Assembly (NCBI GenBank): GCA_963556145.1
Contig: OY744463.1
Coordinates: 7,254,001 to 7,318,000, forward strand
DNA length: 64,000 nt
Direction: 5' to 3'
From: Hygrocybe punicea
Taxonomy: Eukaryota; Basidiomycota; Agaricomycetes; Agaricales; Hygrophoraceae
The translations under genes were made by a program, and so were the position numbers. Positions 1 to 11,649 of the stretch are shown one piece after another; position 1 is the first letter of the stretch; every line of letters starts with the position of its first letter. The notes below the pieces were generated by a model. The model saw only the letters and a list, made by a program, of their open reading frames with translations, ran no database searches and had not been told where the DNA came from.

Positions 1-177
1 ACATCCTCCTCCCACTCCCTTACTGGTTCTGATTTGAACAGGTATTGGTACATTGAGCCATGACTGGATAACCCTTTGTGATGCTAAAGGAAGATAGTGT
101 TGATTTATCTGCATTATACTTGAATATCCCACAACCTATTTGCAGTCCATGGCTCATCAATAAATTGGACAAATAAT
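1..177. other. No gene seen
   Basis: AT-rich sequence before the satellite. No reading frame here resembles a known protein and no RNA gene was recognised. Confidence 0.5.
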
Positions 178-380
178 GATGACTGTGGCAATATCTGGGA
201 ATGATGTTCAATGACTGTGGCAATATCGGGCAATGGTGTTCGATGATGGTAAACATGTCAGGAAATGGTGTTGGATGACTGTGGCAATATCTGGAAATGA
301 TGTTCAATGACTGTGGCAATATCTGAAAATGGTGTTCGATGGCAGTAAACACGCCAGGACATGGTGTTTGATGACTGTGG
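178..380 (+). repeat. 32-bp satellite, left block
   Basis: Head-to-tail degenerate copies of a unit of about 32 bp whose core reads GACTGTGGCAATATCTGG followed by AAATGGTGTTC. Some copies are replaced by a variant unit containing AAACATGTCAGG. The minus-strand frames through it are only shadows of the repeat. The block is cut by the hAT-like element that starts at 381 and resumes at 1453, so both blocks were one array before insertion. Confidence 0.85.
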
Positions 381-1452
381 TAGTGATGGACATGTTTGGT
401 TCAGAACCATTGTTTGAACCTGAACCAATGAGAACTGAACTGTGGTTCAGGTTCAGGTTCAAGGTAAAGTGTGAACTGAACCTGAAGTTTGGTTCCACGT
501 TGGAGAACGGATCTCCAGACCTCAGAGGGAAAGGCTCAGAGGGAGCCATGGCTGGGAGGGGAAAGCTGGGGAAAACCCTTGTTGGCTGACTAAGCTACTA
601 CAGGAAAAGGAAACTACTGGCTAAGGGTCTCCGGGGTCCTAGGGGCTAGCAGCAACTGCTGCAACGTTCAGCCTTTGTTTCATGGTCCCAAACCTGTTTG
701 GACCGATCCAAACCAGTAGGTAACCCGTGTCCAAATGACTTACTGTGACATATCATGTCACACCCAACAATAACTTCAACAATGGCAACATCGTCGGAGA
801 TGAGCAGAACAGTTCACCGCAAACTGTTCTGCTCAAGGTAAGTCCCATTTTTGGGTATTTTGTTTACTTCAACTAACTTTGACTTTTAGTTCCTTCTTAC
901 TATGCTAGGTGCAAGTTAGCAACGATACATCCCACCGCTGCCACCACCAGACCAGCAGCAGCAACCCCATGGCGCCAATGCTAACGCAAACATATGCCAA
1001 CCGAATTGGCATTGGCATTGGCATGACTCAACCTGCCTGCAACTCATGGACCCAAGGCCAACACAGCCATGGATCACAGCGACTATGGCACAAACCACAA
1101 TGGCTGCAGCTATGGTGGCAGTGGCAGCAGCAACAACAGCAACCGGCCCCTTCGCTCAGGTGCCGGTGGCCAGTGCTCACACCCAATGGTATGAACGGAT
1201 GGTGAATGGCAGCAGGGTGAGTTGGCAGTGTTGCCACAGTAAGTCCTCTTTAAATGTGAAAATATCCATGCTGTAAAATCTTAAGGTTCGGTTCTGGGTT
1301 CTAGGAAGCCCAAACCGGAACCGGACCTTAAAGAACTGGAACCGATGGTTTAGTCTGAGGTTCTGGGCTTAAGTAGAACCGGACCTAAGGTTCAGTCCAG
1401 GGTTCACCAAATTTGGCTAAGAACCAGACCAAACCGGACCTGTCCATCACTA
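381..1452. mobile_element. Non-autonomous hAT-like element, 8-bp TSD
   Basis: A 1,072-bp element. Its left end reads TAGTGATGGACA and its right end is the inverse, TGTCCATCACTA, continuing into imperfect inverted repeats rich in GGTTC and CCGGACC. The 8 bases GACTGTGG lie directly on both sides (373-380 and 1453-1460), a perfect target duplication of the length typical of hAT transposons. The inside carries a Q/H-rich low-complexity stretch (about 909-1205) and repeated TTGGCATTGGCAT, also found in the element at 61759, so the two are one family. No transposase is present. Confidence 0.85.
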
Positions 1453-1700
1453 GACTGTGGCAATACCTGGAACTGAATTTGATGACTGCGCAATATCTGG
1501 AAATGGGGTTAGATGACTGTGGCAATATCAGGGAATGATGGTCGATGACTGTGGTGTTCAATGACTGTGGCAATGTCTGGGAATGATGTTGGATCACTGT
1601 GACAATATCTGGAAATGGTGTTCAATGACTGTGGCAATGTCTGGAAATGGTGTTTGATGACTGTGGCAATTGACTGTAGCAATATCTGGAAATGCTGTTC
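1453..1700 (+). repeat. 32-bp satellite, right block
   Basis: Continuation of the satellite split by the element at 381-1452. It is followed at 1695-1770 by a tail of about 75 bp that recurs, in the same orientation, at about 8536-8610 next to the third satellite block. Confidence 0.85.
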
Positions 1701-2035
1701 AGGGTCACACTTTAATTTGCTAAGTGCTGGGAACAATTTTTGCAAATTATGGGAACCATTTTGAAGCACCCATCACAAATGCTTGTGCATGTGCAGCCAA
1801 TACTATTAAAATTCAAGGTTGTCCTAAAAACATGACTCCAGGCTACCACACCCTCATGGCAGTCAGTATTCATGAAATAAATTCAAAGACACCTAACCAG
1901 GGTATAATAGCAGTGATATGAAGACACATTATATTTATTGGGGGTCTGTGAGCAACAGGAAATCCGATACTGAAATTTGTAAAAGGTGGGCAAGTGATAG
2001 TACAAAAAGGCACATCTTCAGCAACGAGGGGACTG

Positions 2036-4333
2036 CTATTTGCGTTTCCCTTTCTTCCACTTCGCCGTACTTTTGCTAACCCGAGTGGATGGCACATCCA
2101 CCGCCTCCAGAGGGCCACCGACATTGCCCACTACCGCCCTTTGAGGACCTCCACGCTTCCGCTTCGCTACGGTAGCTGGTTTGTCCACGACACGGCCTTC
2201 GTCGGAGGCAGAAGCCTCTTTCTCCAAGCCACCCTCGGCACCATCCTGCATGGCCGTCTCGCCCCCAGCCTTACCTGGGTCGGTGTGAGATATGACCGCC
2301 TTAATGTCCTCCTCGCTGCAGGATTCACCCAAACATGTCATCTCCGCGTCGCTCAATTTCGATTCGCCGATCTTAAAGACGGCAGAAAGGATTTGCACGT
2401 TAAATCGTGAAAGCGTTCTGAATCCTCGATGCCGTAAGATGGTAGCCTTCTCCTCACTATCCGTAACGAACACGAAGCATATCCTTCGCTGGCTCCGAAA
2501 CCTCTTGGGAAAACTGTCAAGAATACGCTGTATGGCTTCTGGGTCGGAGTGGGCGTCGTTAAGGGTGTATTGGAGGGGAAAGATGTGTTTGGCTGTGCAG
2601 ACGATGCCATCAATAGAGGGGTAAGTTTCGTATGTTGGCCGGTAATAACAAGGAAGTTGATGTTTGTTTGCTTGCCGTAAATTAGTTGCGTTGAGAGAAA
2701 CAGTACTCTCGCACACTGGAATACCGAGAGTAGACGAGTCGAACGTAGCGACCAGAGCTGGAGACGTGGGGTGCACTCTGATTCGTGCGTGTAGGAATTG
2801 TTCATACATGCGACCGGCCACATTCTTGGTCCAAGGGTGTGAGCATAAATGCCCGAAGAATCTTGTTTGATTTAAGATATCTTGTCGAGCGAGTGCGACC
2901 GTAAGAAGGCCACGGAGATTATCTGTGGGAATTTCGGCTCTGCAAATTGTCCGCCCTGCTCCCTCAAGGCCATCTGGTCGGATACCAAATAGAGCGTGAG
3001 GGACCTTTTCTGAGTCGCTGTCGAAATCCCCTAGTGTGGCCAAGAACGCATGTGGGCTTTCCATGTAGGAATTTATAGCTCTTCTTGCATCCGAAATGAT
3101 CTCGAGCGTCGTCAATGTATTTCGCTGGTGCTTTATGGCATTGCGTGCAGAGGGACCCCACTTCTCTACGTGTGACAAGAGAATCCGTACGTCAAGATCA
3201 AGAAGCGTGCTAGTCCATATTCGTACGTTTAGAACAACCCTGTATAATTCTGGGGAAAACTCACCCAAGGGCAGCCATCTCATCCACAGCGACCCAATCC
3301 ATCACGTATTTTTTCGCAGACTTCTGCCTGTGCCAATCGGCCCATCGAGAACGTTTTGGGAAGGTTGTTTGAACAATCCATGCATTAGAATAGCGGGTAG
3401 CAACGAAGAAAGCCTCGCATGGTTGTCCAACCGATTCGTTTGAATCAGCCAAGGCCCAACAACCTTCAGGAATATCTTGCGAGTTTGAACTCAATGCACA
3501 GGCCCCACCTTCAAGAAAGAGATAGAAGAAGTCCTTGTCCACTTGGAAAGCAGTGGGACGGCCAGCGCTGAGACGGAGAAGTAAAAGATAGTATAGGAAG
3601 CACGTTTTGCCTAGTTACGCCCAAATTTAGCTTAAGAATAGCACAAGTCGCATTGCGTACCAATGCCAGGTTGCCCGGTGATAACAACACCAGATGACTT
3701 CTCCAGTTTCGAATTCTTCCACATGGTTTCTAGGATAGGGACGAGAGTTCTGTACTCCTGGCGGATAAGAAGGATTGCTTCACTGAAGCCGAAATGTTCG
3801 AGTAGTAGGTGATCTTGTGGAATGAATTCAAATGATTTTGAATTAGCGAAGATCTTCCGGAGACAAGGGTCCAAAGATTTTTTCCAGATCAATGCATGTA
3901 ATTTCTGGGCGATTTGGGTCGACCGTCTGAGGTTGTCTCCGCCGCCACTCAGGTCTAATGTGAACAAGATGATACAGTCATGATTTTTCAAAATCAGAAG
4001 ATGCCACGCACAAGTCAGATCCCGCATGATAATGATGTGAAGACGTTCGGGTTTGGGTGGGTCAGGGAACACTGGATGCATACCATTCAATTCCGTACAG
4101 TGATTCAGTTCTGGATGTCGAATAATGTCCGATTTTGCATCGAATTCTTCTTCAGCGATGCACACACTAAAGATCGTGAGAGCGCGGTGAGGGATGCCGC
4201 TGATGTCAGTGTTAACCTGTATTATAGCGTCCTTCAGGTCACCGATGTTTGCAGTCTTGTCAACAAGGACCCCGAAAATCTTTTGCTCGTCGCTGAAGCG
4301 ACACCAGACGAGGTACTGCCCATCGTTGGGCAT
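2036..4333 (-). CDS. Crinkler-like P-loop protein, intact, 4 exons
   Basis: Spliced model on the minus strand: 4012-4333, 3661-3954, 3265-3610, 2036-3209. Introns are 57, 50 and 55 nt with GT-AG ends, and the joined frame is open for 711 codons. Residues ~5-60 form a ubiquitin-like Crinkler header (YLVWCRFSDEQ, then DKTANIGDLKDAI). A Walker A loop GQPGIGKT is created exactly by splicing across 3611-3660, and is followed by a long NTPase-like region. The C-terminal third contains a conserved AKHIFPLQYTLNDAHSDPEA stretch seen in fungal Crinkler/RHS-like proteins, then a Lys-rich tail suggesting nuclear location. In this family the NTPase is often coupled to a nuclease-like effector domain; which one is present here is inference. 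The ATG at 4333 (MPNDG) is chosen because the homologous header starts there; an in-frame ATG lies 60 bases upstream. No stop or frameshift was seen. It stands alone, tail-to-tail with a satellite block and head-to-head with the CDC73 relic. Confidence 0.72.
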
Positions 4334-4631
4334 ATCGGCCGGTGGGAATACACTTTTGCTGCCTGTGTGAGGAACGTTATTATAAGTAAACAACAGTACT
4401 CTATATACCTTCGACTGTCCAAGGTTTGCGAAGACGAAGTTGAGGAGGGTATAACCGGTATTGAGACGGCTCTCGCAAGAAGGTTGATGAATGTAGAAGA
4501 AAATGGGGAGAACGAAATTTTATTTTTCATTTATTTTACTGCAACAGTTCTCAGAGGGATCCGCCAAACGAAAAAATAGAAGCTCGGGTAGCTCCGAGGT
4601 CACGGTTGAGTTCCTCTAAGACTTATGCTAA

Positions 4632-6087
4632 CCCATTACCTATGCCAAGGACGACCAACCATCCTCTTCCCTGCTCTCCGCAACCCACCTAGTTGTCGCT
4701 GCGGGACACACACTCCTCAAATCAAGCCCAACGCGTTATCGCAAGCCTGGTGTGTCTACGTCAACGGAACCATCTTCGAACCCCTACGATTTTTTCTGTC
4801 GAAGCTGTGTATTTGGCGGCATGGCTGCTGCGAGACGCACCCGGAGCGGCCTACATGAAGCAGGCTAGGGAGAATGGGCTGGCAGTTGGTTTCGTGAGTG
4901 TCACAGAGAGGAAGAGCGTCGTGGATTGGCTGGAAGGAAATGCCACCGACCACGGAAAGATTGTGCCCCTCGCCGGTGAGAATATATTCGTTCTGCTGGT
5001 CACATCAACTAGTTCACCTACCACTCCGGCCGTCAGCGGAATCAACCACCCCACCCGGAACACCACCACGTAGGAGCAGTTCTGCAGCCACGCCATTTAC
5101 AAGCCCACACAAGTCTAGTGAATCCACCCCGTCACCGTCTAAAAGACGGTACGTCACCGACACGCAAGACGTCGAGATCGTCAAGAAAATGAGGTGGAAC
5201 CGAGGGACCGTAACACTATGTTGCGTGGCGTGAAACCGAATGTTGGCTTTCTTTTTTTGTTGCATTATTATCGTTGCGTAACAACGGAACAACCAATACT
5301 TTCAGAACTTTTCGGCCATCCGGACCATTTACTCCGAAAAATTGAAGAAACTAGGGAAGCCAGCAAACCTGGTGCAGTACAGCCGGCAATTACTCCTGCA
5401 GGCAACTCAATCTGAGGATTTTGTCAATGGCAGGTGTGCTAACTTGCTAACTTGCAGAGGTAAAATGCAAGCCCGCAAAGCCCGTAAGCAAGCCCATGCA
5501 TCTTACGGCATATGATCTAAGCTGTCTCCCGTGGTAGGAAGCATGTACCCTATCATCACGATCTCTTCCTCGCCTACGGCACTCATCACCATGCACAACG
5601 TCAAGCGTTTTCTCCAGGAGTCCACGTCAGTCTTTCCCCCTTCCCCCTCCCCCTTAGCTAACCATGAGTGAGTAGGTTTGAGCCCTGGCAAGACGCGCGG
5701 ACCCGTGCCACCACCGAGGGTAACACACGCCCGGCAGACCTTATCCAAATATATCGCAAGCGCGCTCACATTGACCCGAGCGGCAAAGAAACGGCAACAC
5801 ATGCGCGGTATTTCGTCGTAGACAGTATCGAAGCGCCAGCCAAGTTCGGTACAGATGCATGGGATCGCGTGGTATGCGTAATGACGACCGGCCTATGTCT
5901 TGCGTATCGGTGATGGCAGTCAAGGGGTTCTACGTATCGTGGGCGAACGACCCTCCAAATACCAAAATCAAAGATTGGAATGTCACTGAATTGAAGGTTT
6001 GTCCTCCCCTATGGTTTTCCACGAGCTCATTTGGTCACGTAAATTGATCAACACAGGCGTCACGTTGATAAGTCTGTTGCTTTATGA
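4632..6087 (+). pseudogene. CDC73: CDC73 (Paf1 complex) relic with retained introns
   Basis: Cdc73 (parafibromin) is a nuclear subunit of the Paf1 complex that travels with RNA polymerase II. The relic can be followed in pieces: the N-terminal half (ATHLVVAAGHTLLKS, then WLLRDAPGAAYMKQARENGL and FVSVTERKSVVDWLEG), a middle with SPSKRRYVTDTQDVEIVKK and RDRNTMLRGVKPN, and the C-terminal Ras-like half (SPTALITMHNVKRFLQES, ARYFVVDSIEAP, FGTDAWDRVVCVMTTG, NDPPNTKIKDWNVTELK). Frame changes occur near 4790, 5192 and 5353, and the start codon region is missing. GT-AG introns remain in place (for example after GKIVPLA, and after VKPN ending at 5301), so this is a decayed gene copy and not a retro-copied one. 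The normal C-terminal end after DKSVAL is absent: TGA follows at 6085-6087. An intact copy must lie elsewhere, since Cdc73 is conserved. Confidence 0.85.
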
Positions 6088-7849
6088 TATCCGTGCTGCA
6101 CGTCCGTTTGCATTGAAGGACCAAGGATACGGGTTGCTGGTGAAGAATGTTTTGTGGATCGATAGTGGAAGCCGGATGGCGCGGAATGGTGCTGACGTCA
6201 ATGTGCACGGCAGCGGGGAGTTTCGCATTCAGACAGCGAGCAACAGTGACGAGTTGGTCTCGGGACATCGTGAGCAGATCTTCATGGCAGCAGGTGTGTT
6301 CTAGGGAGGCGGACCCGGGAACGGAACCGGTAGCAGGGAATACCCGTAATATAATTCTAATCGATTGTAATGGAATAAATAAATTATAATCTATAAATCC
6401 CAATGAAAGCCTGTGGTCTCGAGTATAGTAGATTAAACATACCCTGACGGAAAATAATTGATGGGATTAGAAAAATATATAGTATAAGAAAGATCCTCGA
6501 TTCAGGTCATTTATATCTATTATAATCAAAGAAAATGGAATTACAGCTGTTTGTATAAATGATGGCACTTTCTGAAATTTTTTGAATCATATGAACTTGG
6601 ACAAATTTTCTGTGCTCAATCTTGTATCTCATGAAATACTGCATGGATTGACATGGTTACAGAGGGAAAGTTGTACTATTTTCTAAGGGCTATCAGCTCC
6701 AGGCTCCTAGCAAGCTGCATTGAGAGGGTGAGGGCTTCATGAATTCATGGTCAATTCCGAGTTTCATTGTCAGATGGGCGTAGTTTAAATCTCTGAATAA
6801 AACTAGGCAAATGCAGGGATAAGGGTAATCCCTGATCCACAGGTATCCGTACTCTTGAGAGTCCGAGTACGGATACAGATTCTCATATCCGTGGGCTTCA
6901 AAATGAGCCTAAGATCATCTGAAATGGTCAAGAATTGACTGAGATTAGACTGTCCATGGGCAGGGCCATGACCCTCTGGCCCTAGGGTTGACCCTGGCCT
7001 GGCCCAAAAAATTTTAGGGCCAGGGCTGGGCCAGTGATTAGCTGGCTGTGCCCTGCCTTCAAGGGCCAAGGGCCAAGTCAGTAAACAGCTGGCCCTGAGG
7101 GTCAGCCCAGGCCTGGCACTCTCAGATGTCAGGGGTACAAGTATGTGGTTTAGCTTACTCTAACCATGCATGCTTTAGCATTTCCCAAAACACCAAGCTT
7201 ATATACTTAGTTCCCATAGTTGGAGATCCTTTTAGCCTTGGGATCCCCACAGGTTCATAACCCCATAGTATAAAAAGCTACCAAAATGGCTCATGACTAT
7301 CTAGCTATACCTACAACTTGAACCTGTATAGCTGAGCACATGCACTGATGATCCTTGATAATTCAAAAGGAAGAAATTCAAATTTAGTGGAGTGCAAAAG
7401 CTACAAGCTGGATATACAGATAAAAGGCTTGGTACGGAAGGAGATTATGAAGAAATATATTGGAGATTTGACTTTACAGCTGAGTACATAATACCTGTTG
7501 TAAATTCAAAGTCTGCCTCGAATATAGCACACCTCTACTTTGTGCAAGCGATATCTCAGTAAGTACTGAACCAATTGCTTGAAATTTGTTGCATATTACT
7601 CACCTACACGATATCTAGGTCCTCATGTAATAAAAACCACAAAAATACTGCTCAACAAAATTCTGGTTTTCTGGGCCCTCAGCCAATGTTGGTGAGCCAT
7701 TACTCGCGATCGCCTCATGGTATACATGGTCTGAAGTGATCTATGGTGTCTATGGAATGTAGTTGAGTGCCCAAACTTGTATCGAACACCATTTCTAGAT
7801 ATTGCCACAGTCAACGAACACCATTTCCAGATATTGCCACAGTCATTGA
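6088..7849. other. No gene; possible decayed inverted-repeat elements
   Basis: 6088-6800 shows nothing recognisable. Around 6820-7130 there are GGCCC-rich inverted stretches (GGGCCAGGG and relatives) that look like a decayed small transposon, but no target duplication could be defined. 7140-7790 is AT-rich without coding signal. A few satellite units in reverse orientation begin at about 7795. Confidence 0.5.
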
Positions 7850-8177
7850 TAGGGCATAACAGGGGTAAACCCCTGCGTACCTGAGGCCCGACCCGTACCC
7901 GTACCCGCCAGTACCCGTACCCACATACCCGCACGGGTTTACCCGTCATTTTAAGCCAAGGATCATCCAAAACGGTCAAGTATTGAGTGAGATATGAGCA
8001 AAACACTTGATTACAGTGTTTTGCTCATATCTCACTCAATACTTGACCGTTTTGGACAATCCTTGGCTCAAATAAAAGCTGACGGGTAGGGGAATCGTGA
8101 CCCGTACCCGTACCCGTACCCGCCCCTTACCCGACCCGTTTACCCGTCCGGGTTTCCCTTACCCTTGTTATGCCCTA
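7850..8177. mobile_element. Fold-back hAT-like MITE, 8-bp TSD
   Basis: A 328-bp element beginning TAGGGCATAACAGGGG and ending CCCTTGTTATGCCCTA, flanked on both sides by GTCATTGA (7842-7849 and 8178-8185), a perfect 8-bp target duplication inside the reverse satellite. Nearly the whole element is a palindrome: a central arm of about 60 bp around ACTTGATTACAGT is matched base for base on the other side, so the single strand would fold into a long hairpin. Outer arms hold ACCCGT repeats. Size, duplication length and ends fit a hAT-type MITE. Confidence 0.88.
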
Positions 8178-8185
8178 GTCATTGA

Positions 8186-8510
8186 ACACCTTTCCAGATA
8201 TTGCCACAGTCATCAAACACCATTTCCACATATTGCCACAGTCATTGAAGAACATTTCCAGATATTGCCACAGTCATTGAACATTATGTCCCGGCGTGTT
8301 TACTGTCATAAAACACCATTTCCAGATATTGCCACAGTCATCGAACATCATGTCCTGGCATGTTTACTGTCATGGAACCCCATTTCCAGATATTCCCACA
8401 GTCATTGCACATCATGTCCTGGCATGTTTACTGTCATTGAACACAATTTCCAGATATTGCCACAGTCATCGAACATCAAGTCCTGTCATGTTCCAAGTCC
8501 CTATAAGGGA
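8186..8510 (-). repeat. 32-bp satellite, reverse block
   Basis: The same ~32-bp satellite as at 178-1700 but in opposite orientation (CCAGATATTGCCACAGTCAT on the plus strand), with interspersed GGCATGTTTACTGTCAT variant units. The 168-aa plus-strand frame across it is a by-product of the repeat. Confidence 0.85.
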
Positions 8511-8883
8511 GTCTTTCTATATGGTGAATTTTTCAACTCAGGGTCAGACTCTAATTTGCCAAGTCATGGGAACAAATGTTCCAAACTGTGGGAACAATTT
8601 TGAAGCCCTGGGAATAATTATGAAACCATGTGACTGGGCAGAGTTGAATGTGTGAGTTTGCTGTCCCAATCAGCAAGGACAATAAGGTAGCTAGACCACA
8701 GGTGTCAAATTGGGAATGGGAGTGTTAGTGTGTTTGTATTACCTATGCAACCTGACAATTCTTGACGGTTTTATTATCCTAATTGAATGCATTGTTACTG
8801 CAATGTACACCTTGTGAAATATGAGTTGAATGCACTGAACATTGCTCTGTGAAGTATTCAACCAGTCCCAGCTGTATTCTGAG

Positions 8884-10586
8884 TTACATTGATTGACGGA
8901 TATTCATGGACTGCAGTGACAGAAAACAACAAGTCTGACTCATGAGTAAGCCAATATGATATATCGAACATGTTGGGTGGACAGGTGTTTCCTCGGAATC
9001 CGGTGGTGCAGATGTACTGAGGGTTTTGGGTGATTCAGTTGACATAGTGGAGGCCTGGGCACCATCCGCTGATGCATCCGTGACAGAACCAGAACCAAGC
9101 GAAGCAACTCCAGATGATTCAGTTGACATTGTGGAGGCCACATCCACTGATGCTCCTGCGACAGACCCAGATTTACCTGAAGTAGTGCCAGATGATTCAG
9201 TCGACATCATAGAGGCTGGGGCAGCTGTTGACACTCCCATGACAGACCCAGAAGTTGCCATTTGATCAGAAGAGGTCAGAGCAGACCCTGCTGGTTTCCT
9301 AGCACTAATTGTATATCAGTATATTGCGACTCAGACACAGTAGGAACAATTTGACTTACCGTGGATTATTAATCTGTGTGACTATCACCGATTAGTGACA
9401 TATATGCGTGCACTTGATTTTGGAATACCTTGCCTTTTGGCCGTAATCCACCTGCCTTTGGAATATGGGCTGCTGGTTTAACCGTATCTGATGCCTGCAC
9501 ACCCACTGCATTTTCTCCCTTATGCTTCTTATGCACAGAATGATCCAATGTCTTCGGCTTGAGCTTTGAGTGGAGAACAGCATCGAGGTTGTCATTCTCC
9601 TTCTCTTCCTCATCATCTTCCTCATCATCTTCATCATCTTCGCCATCTTGCTCCTCTTGTTTTCCCATATGATTAAATTTACCTTTCTTCATCTTTCCTT
9701 TTCGCCAGGATGAGTAATAGTCAATGGCAATTTGATCTGCTTTCCAACCGCCCACACAAAGTCGAAGTTCTTCGCACCGTTTCTGCATTTCATGCCTGTA
9801 GTGATCAATGACTGGGAGAGTGGAATCTGCCATCCAAGTCAGCGGTGCAACTCCATTAGACCCCAGATTGAATGCGCTACTGCACGAATTGCAATCACTC
9901 AGTGACCATCAACTGGTGTGCCTTCCTTGTCAACGATGTATAGCATTTTCACATTAATATCTTCGGATGTGCAGGACCTTCCTTGTTTCCCCTTTGGTTC
10001 GTCTAGATTTGTGACACCTTTATTACGACTGTTCCAAGACAACTTCGACCAAAGCATCTTGATAAGTTCTTCATGCGTGAAATCCGACTTATTCGGCCAA
10101 TCTGTGTTGAGTCCCAGGCTGGAGGACAATGGCAAAGAACTTGACAGAATGGCAAGAGGGTTGGAGAGTGAGAGCAGGTGGGGTACAGAATTTGCTAGTG
10201 TCATATATGCAGTCCTATAGCACCATATTTATCAATTAAAATTCAAGAGAACTGACAACGTACTTATAGGTCACTTTCTCGATAACAAGCCCATAGTTTT
10301 CTTTTTGCAAGACATTCAAGTCTTTCTGGGCATTCAAGAGAAGTTGGTAAACTTGAAGGTAGGCAGCATTCTTTGACTGCATCAGGACAGCGTGATTTGC
10401 TTTTGCGATTGCATGAGAAACACTATCTGTGTTTGAATGAGAGGTCTGAATAGATCTGTTAGTATTCCTGATATTAGAAAGAAAGTTGAATGGTATGATA
10501 GAATCAAAGATTCTTGTTTCCAGACTAAAAGCAGGATCCAGCTGGAGTTCAGGCGACAATGTTGTAGAATGTCTTGCATGAATCAA
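8884..10586 (-). pseudogene. Multicopy basidiomycete hypothetical gene, decayed
   Basis: Exon 1 is 10264-10586, joined over a 49-nt GT-AG intron (10215-10263) to an exon holding KSDFTHEELIKMLW, GRSCTSEDINVKMLYIVDK and, further on, MQKRCEELRLCVGGWKADQI then YYSSWRKGK. This arrangement (a GRxxxSEDIN..YI block, a SIW segment, then a LRLC..WKADQIA block) is a multicopy family of unknown function in agaricomycetes. After DGH the frame meets a TGA, and a second frame change is needed near SIWG before the WKADQ block, so the copy is dead. An acidic D/E run and a Lys-rich stretch follow. A last exon (8884-9261) encodes Ser/Thr-rich repeats with the period STMSTESSGV. Probably spread with transposons; I do not assign a function. 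Confidence 0.55.
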
Positions 10587-11649
10587 ATTGAAAATTAAAA
10601 TGGGGTGTCAGTGTCGACATTGACATGCATGAAGATGATGAATCAAACTGGTTCGTTGAAGGGAAATTGGGGGAGAAATTGAAGTTGGACATTGATGTTG
10701 AAGGTCAAATTTGTTGGAACTCCATCACATATGTCACGGTCATTGCACTCAACTACGATGTCTGTAGTGTCTCTACCCATCCTCAATAATATCTCTCTTG
10801 TAAACATTGGTATTCTTGAACTTGGGCCTAACGATGGAATATATTGCGTGCACGTTAGGAAAGGTAAGCTTGAGTTATATCATGCTTTATATTCGATCTT
10901 GACAAATCCGTAGATGCTCTGTATCAAAGTTAGTCTCGATTCTACAATAATGGTGACCCTTTTTGATGACCTTATCATTCTGAACATCAAACAACTCACA
11001 TCAGAGTATACTGCATATGCGGTAACGTTTCCCAAAACAACCGGCCTTCAGGAAGCCATTCACAAGGTAAATCTTATCTATGGTTCTGCCTCTCATACTA
11101 TCCATTCTATAGACTGCAATGCTCATTGTGAACATCAGGAGATTAGAAAGCCAGGAGGATGTATGTGAAAAAATTACTTCTGAGATGTGCCCTACCTCAC
11201 GGTCAAGACGATTCTATCATCAAGAATTCCAGCAGCCCCAAGATTAGAGGATATTGAGCTGTTCCAAAGCGCAGTAGGTATACTGAAGGCAAAGAGAATC
11301 AGAGCCCATCCAAACATGCTAAGATGGTAGTATAGACATATTCTGATCCCTCACTTTGTCCATGTTGTTAATGAATTGTTGTCCAATGAGACTTGTTCTC
11401 CATGTCATCCTTAGTTTCATATTGTGTATTAATCAAAGTTTATTGCAATAAAACTAGACGCTTCAAAGAGCCGGGGATCGGGAGGACCAAACCTTGTCAC
11501 AATGGCAAGGGTTTTTACCTTGTCGTTAACTCGCAGTTGAAAGTAGTAGTGTGCTTCAGCCAATATGAGCTGATCATTGTGTCGAAGCTAGTATCAAACC
11601 TGAACAGAATTGTAAATACACAAAGTATTATGTGACTTACCTTGATTTG
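10587..11649. other. No recognised gene
   Basis: Two short plus-strand frames (10692-10913 and 10914-11168) are separated only by a stop codon and could be one decayed exon, but I recognise no family in them. The rest up to the Tnp2 stop codon holds nothing clear. Confidence 0.4.

Noticed and set aside
10692..11168. Plus-strand gene of 158 codons
   Set aside because: Needs reading through a stop and matches no family known to me; kept only as a note in the region entry.
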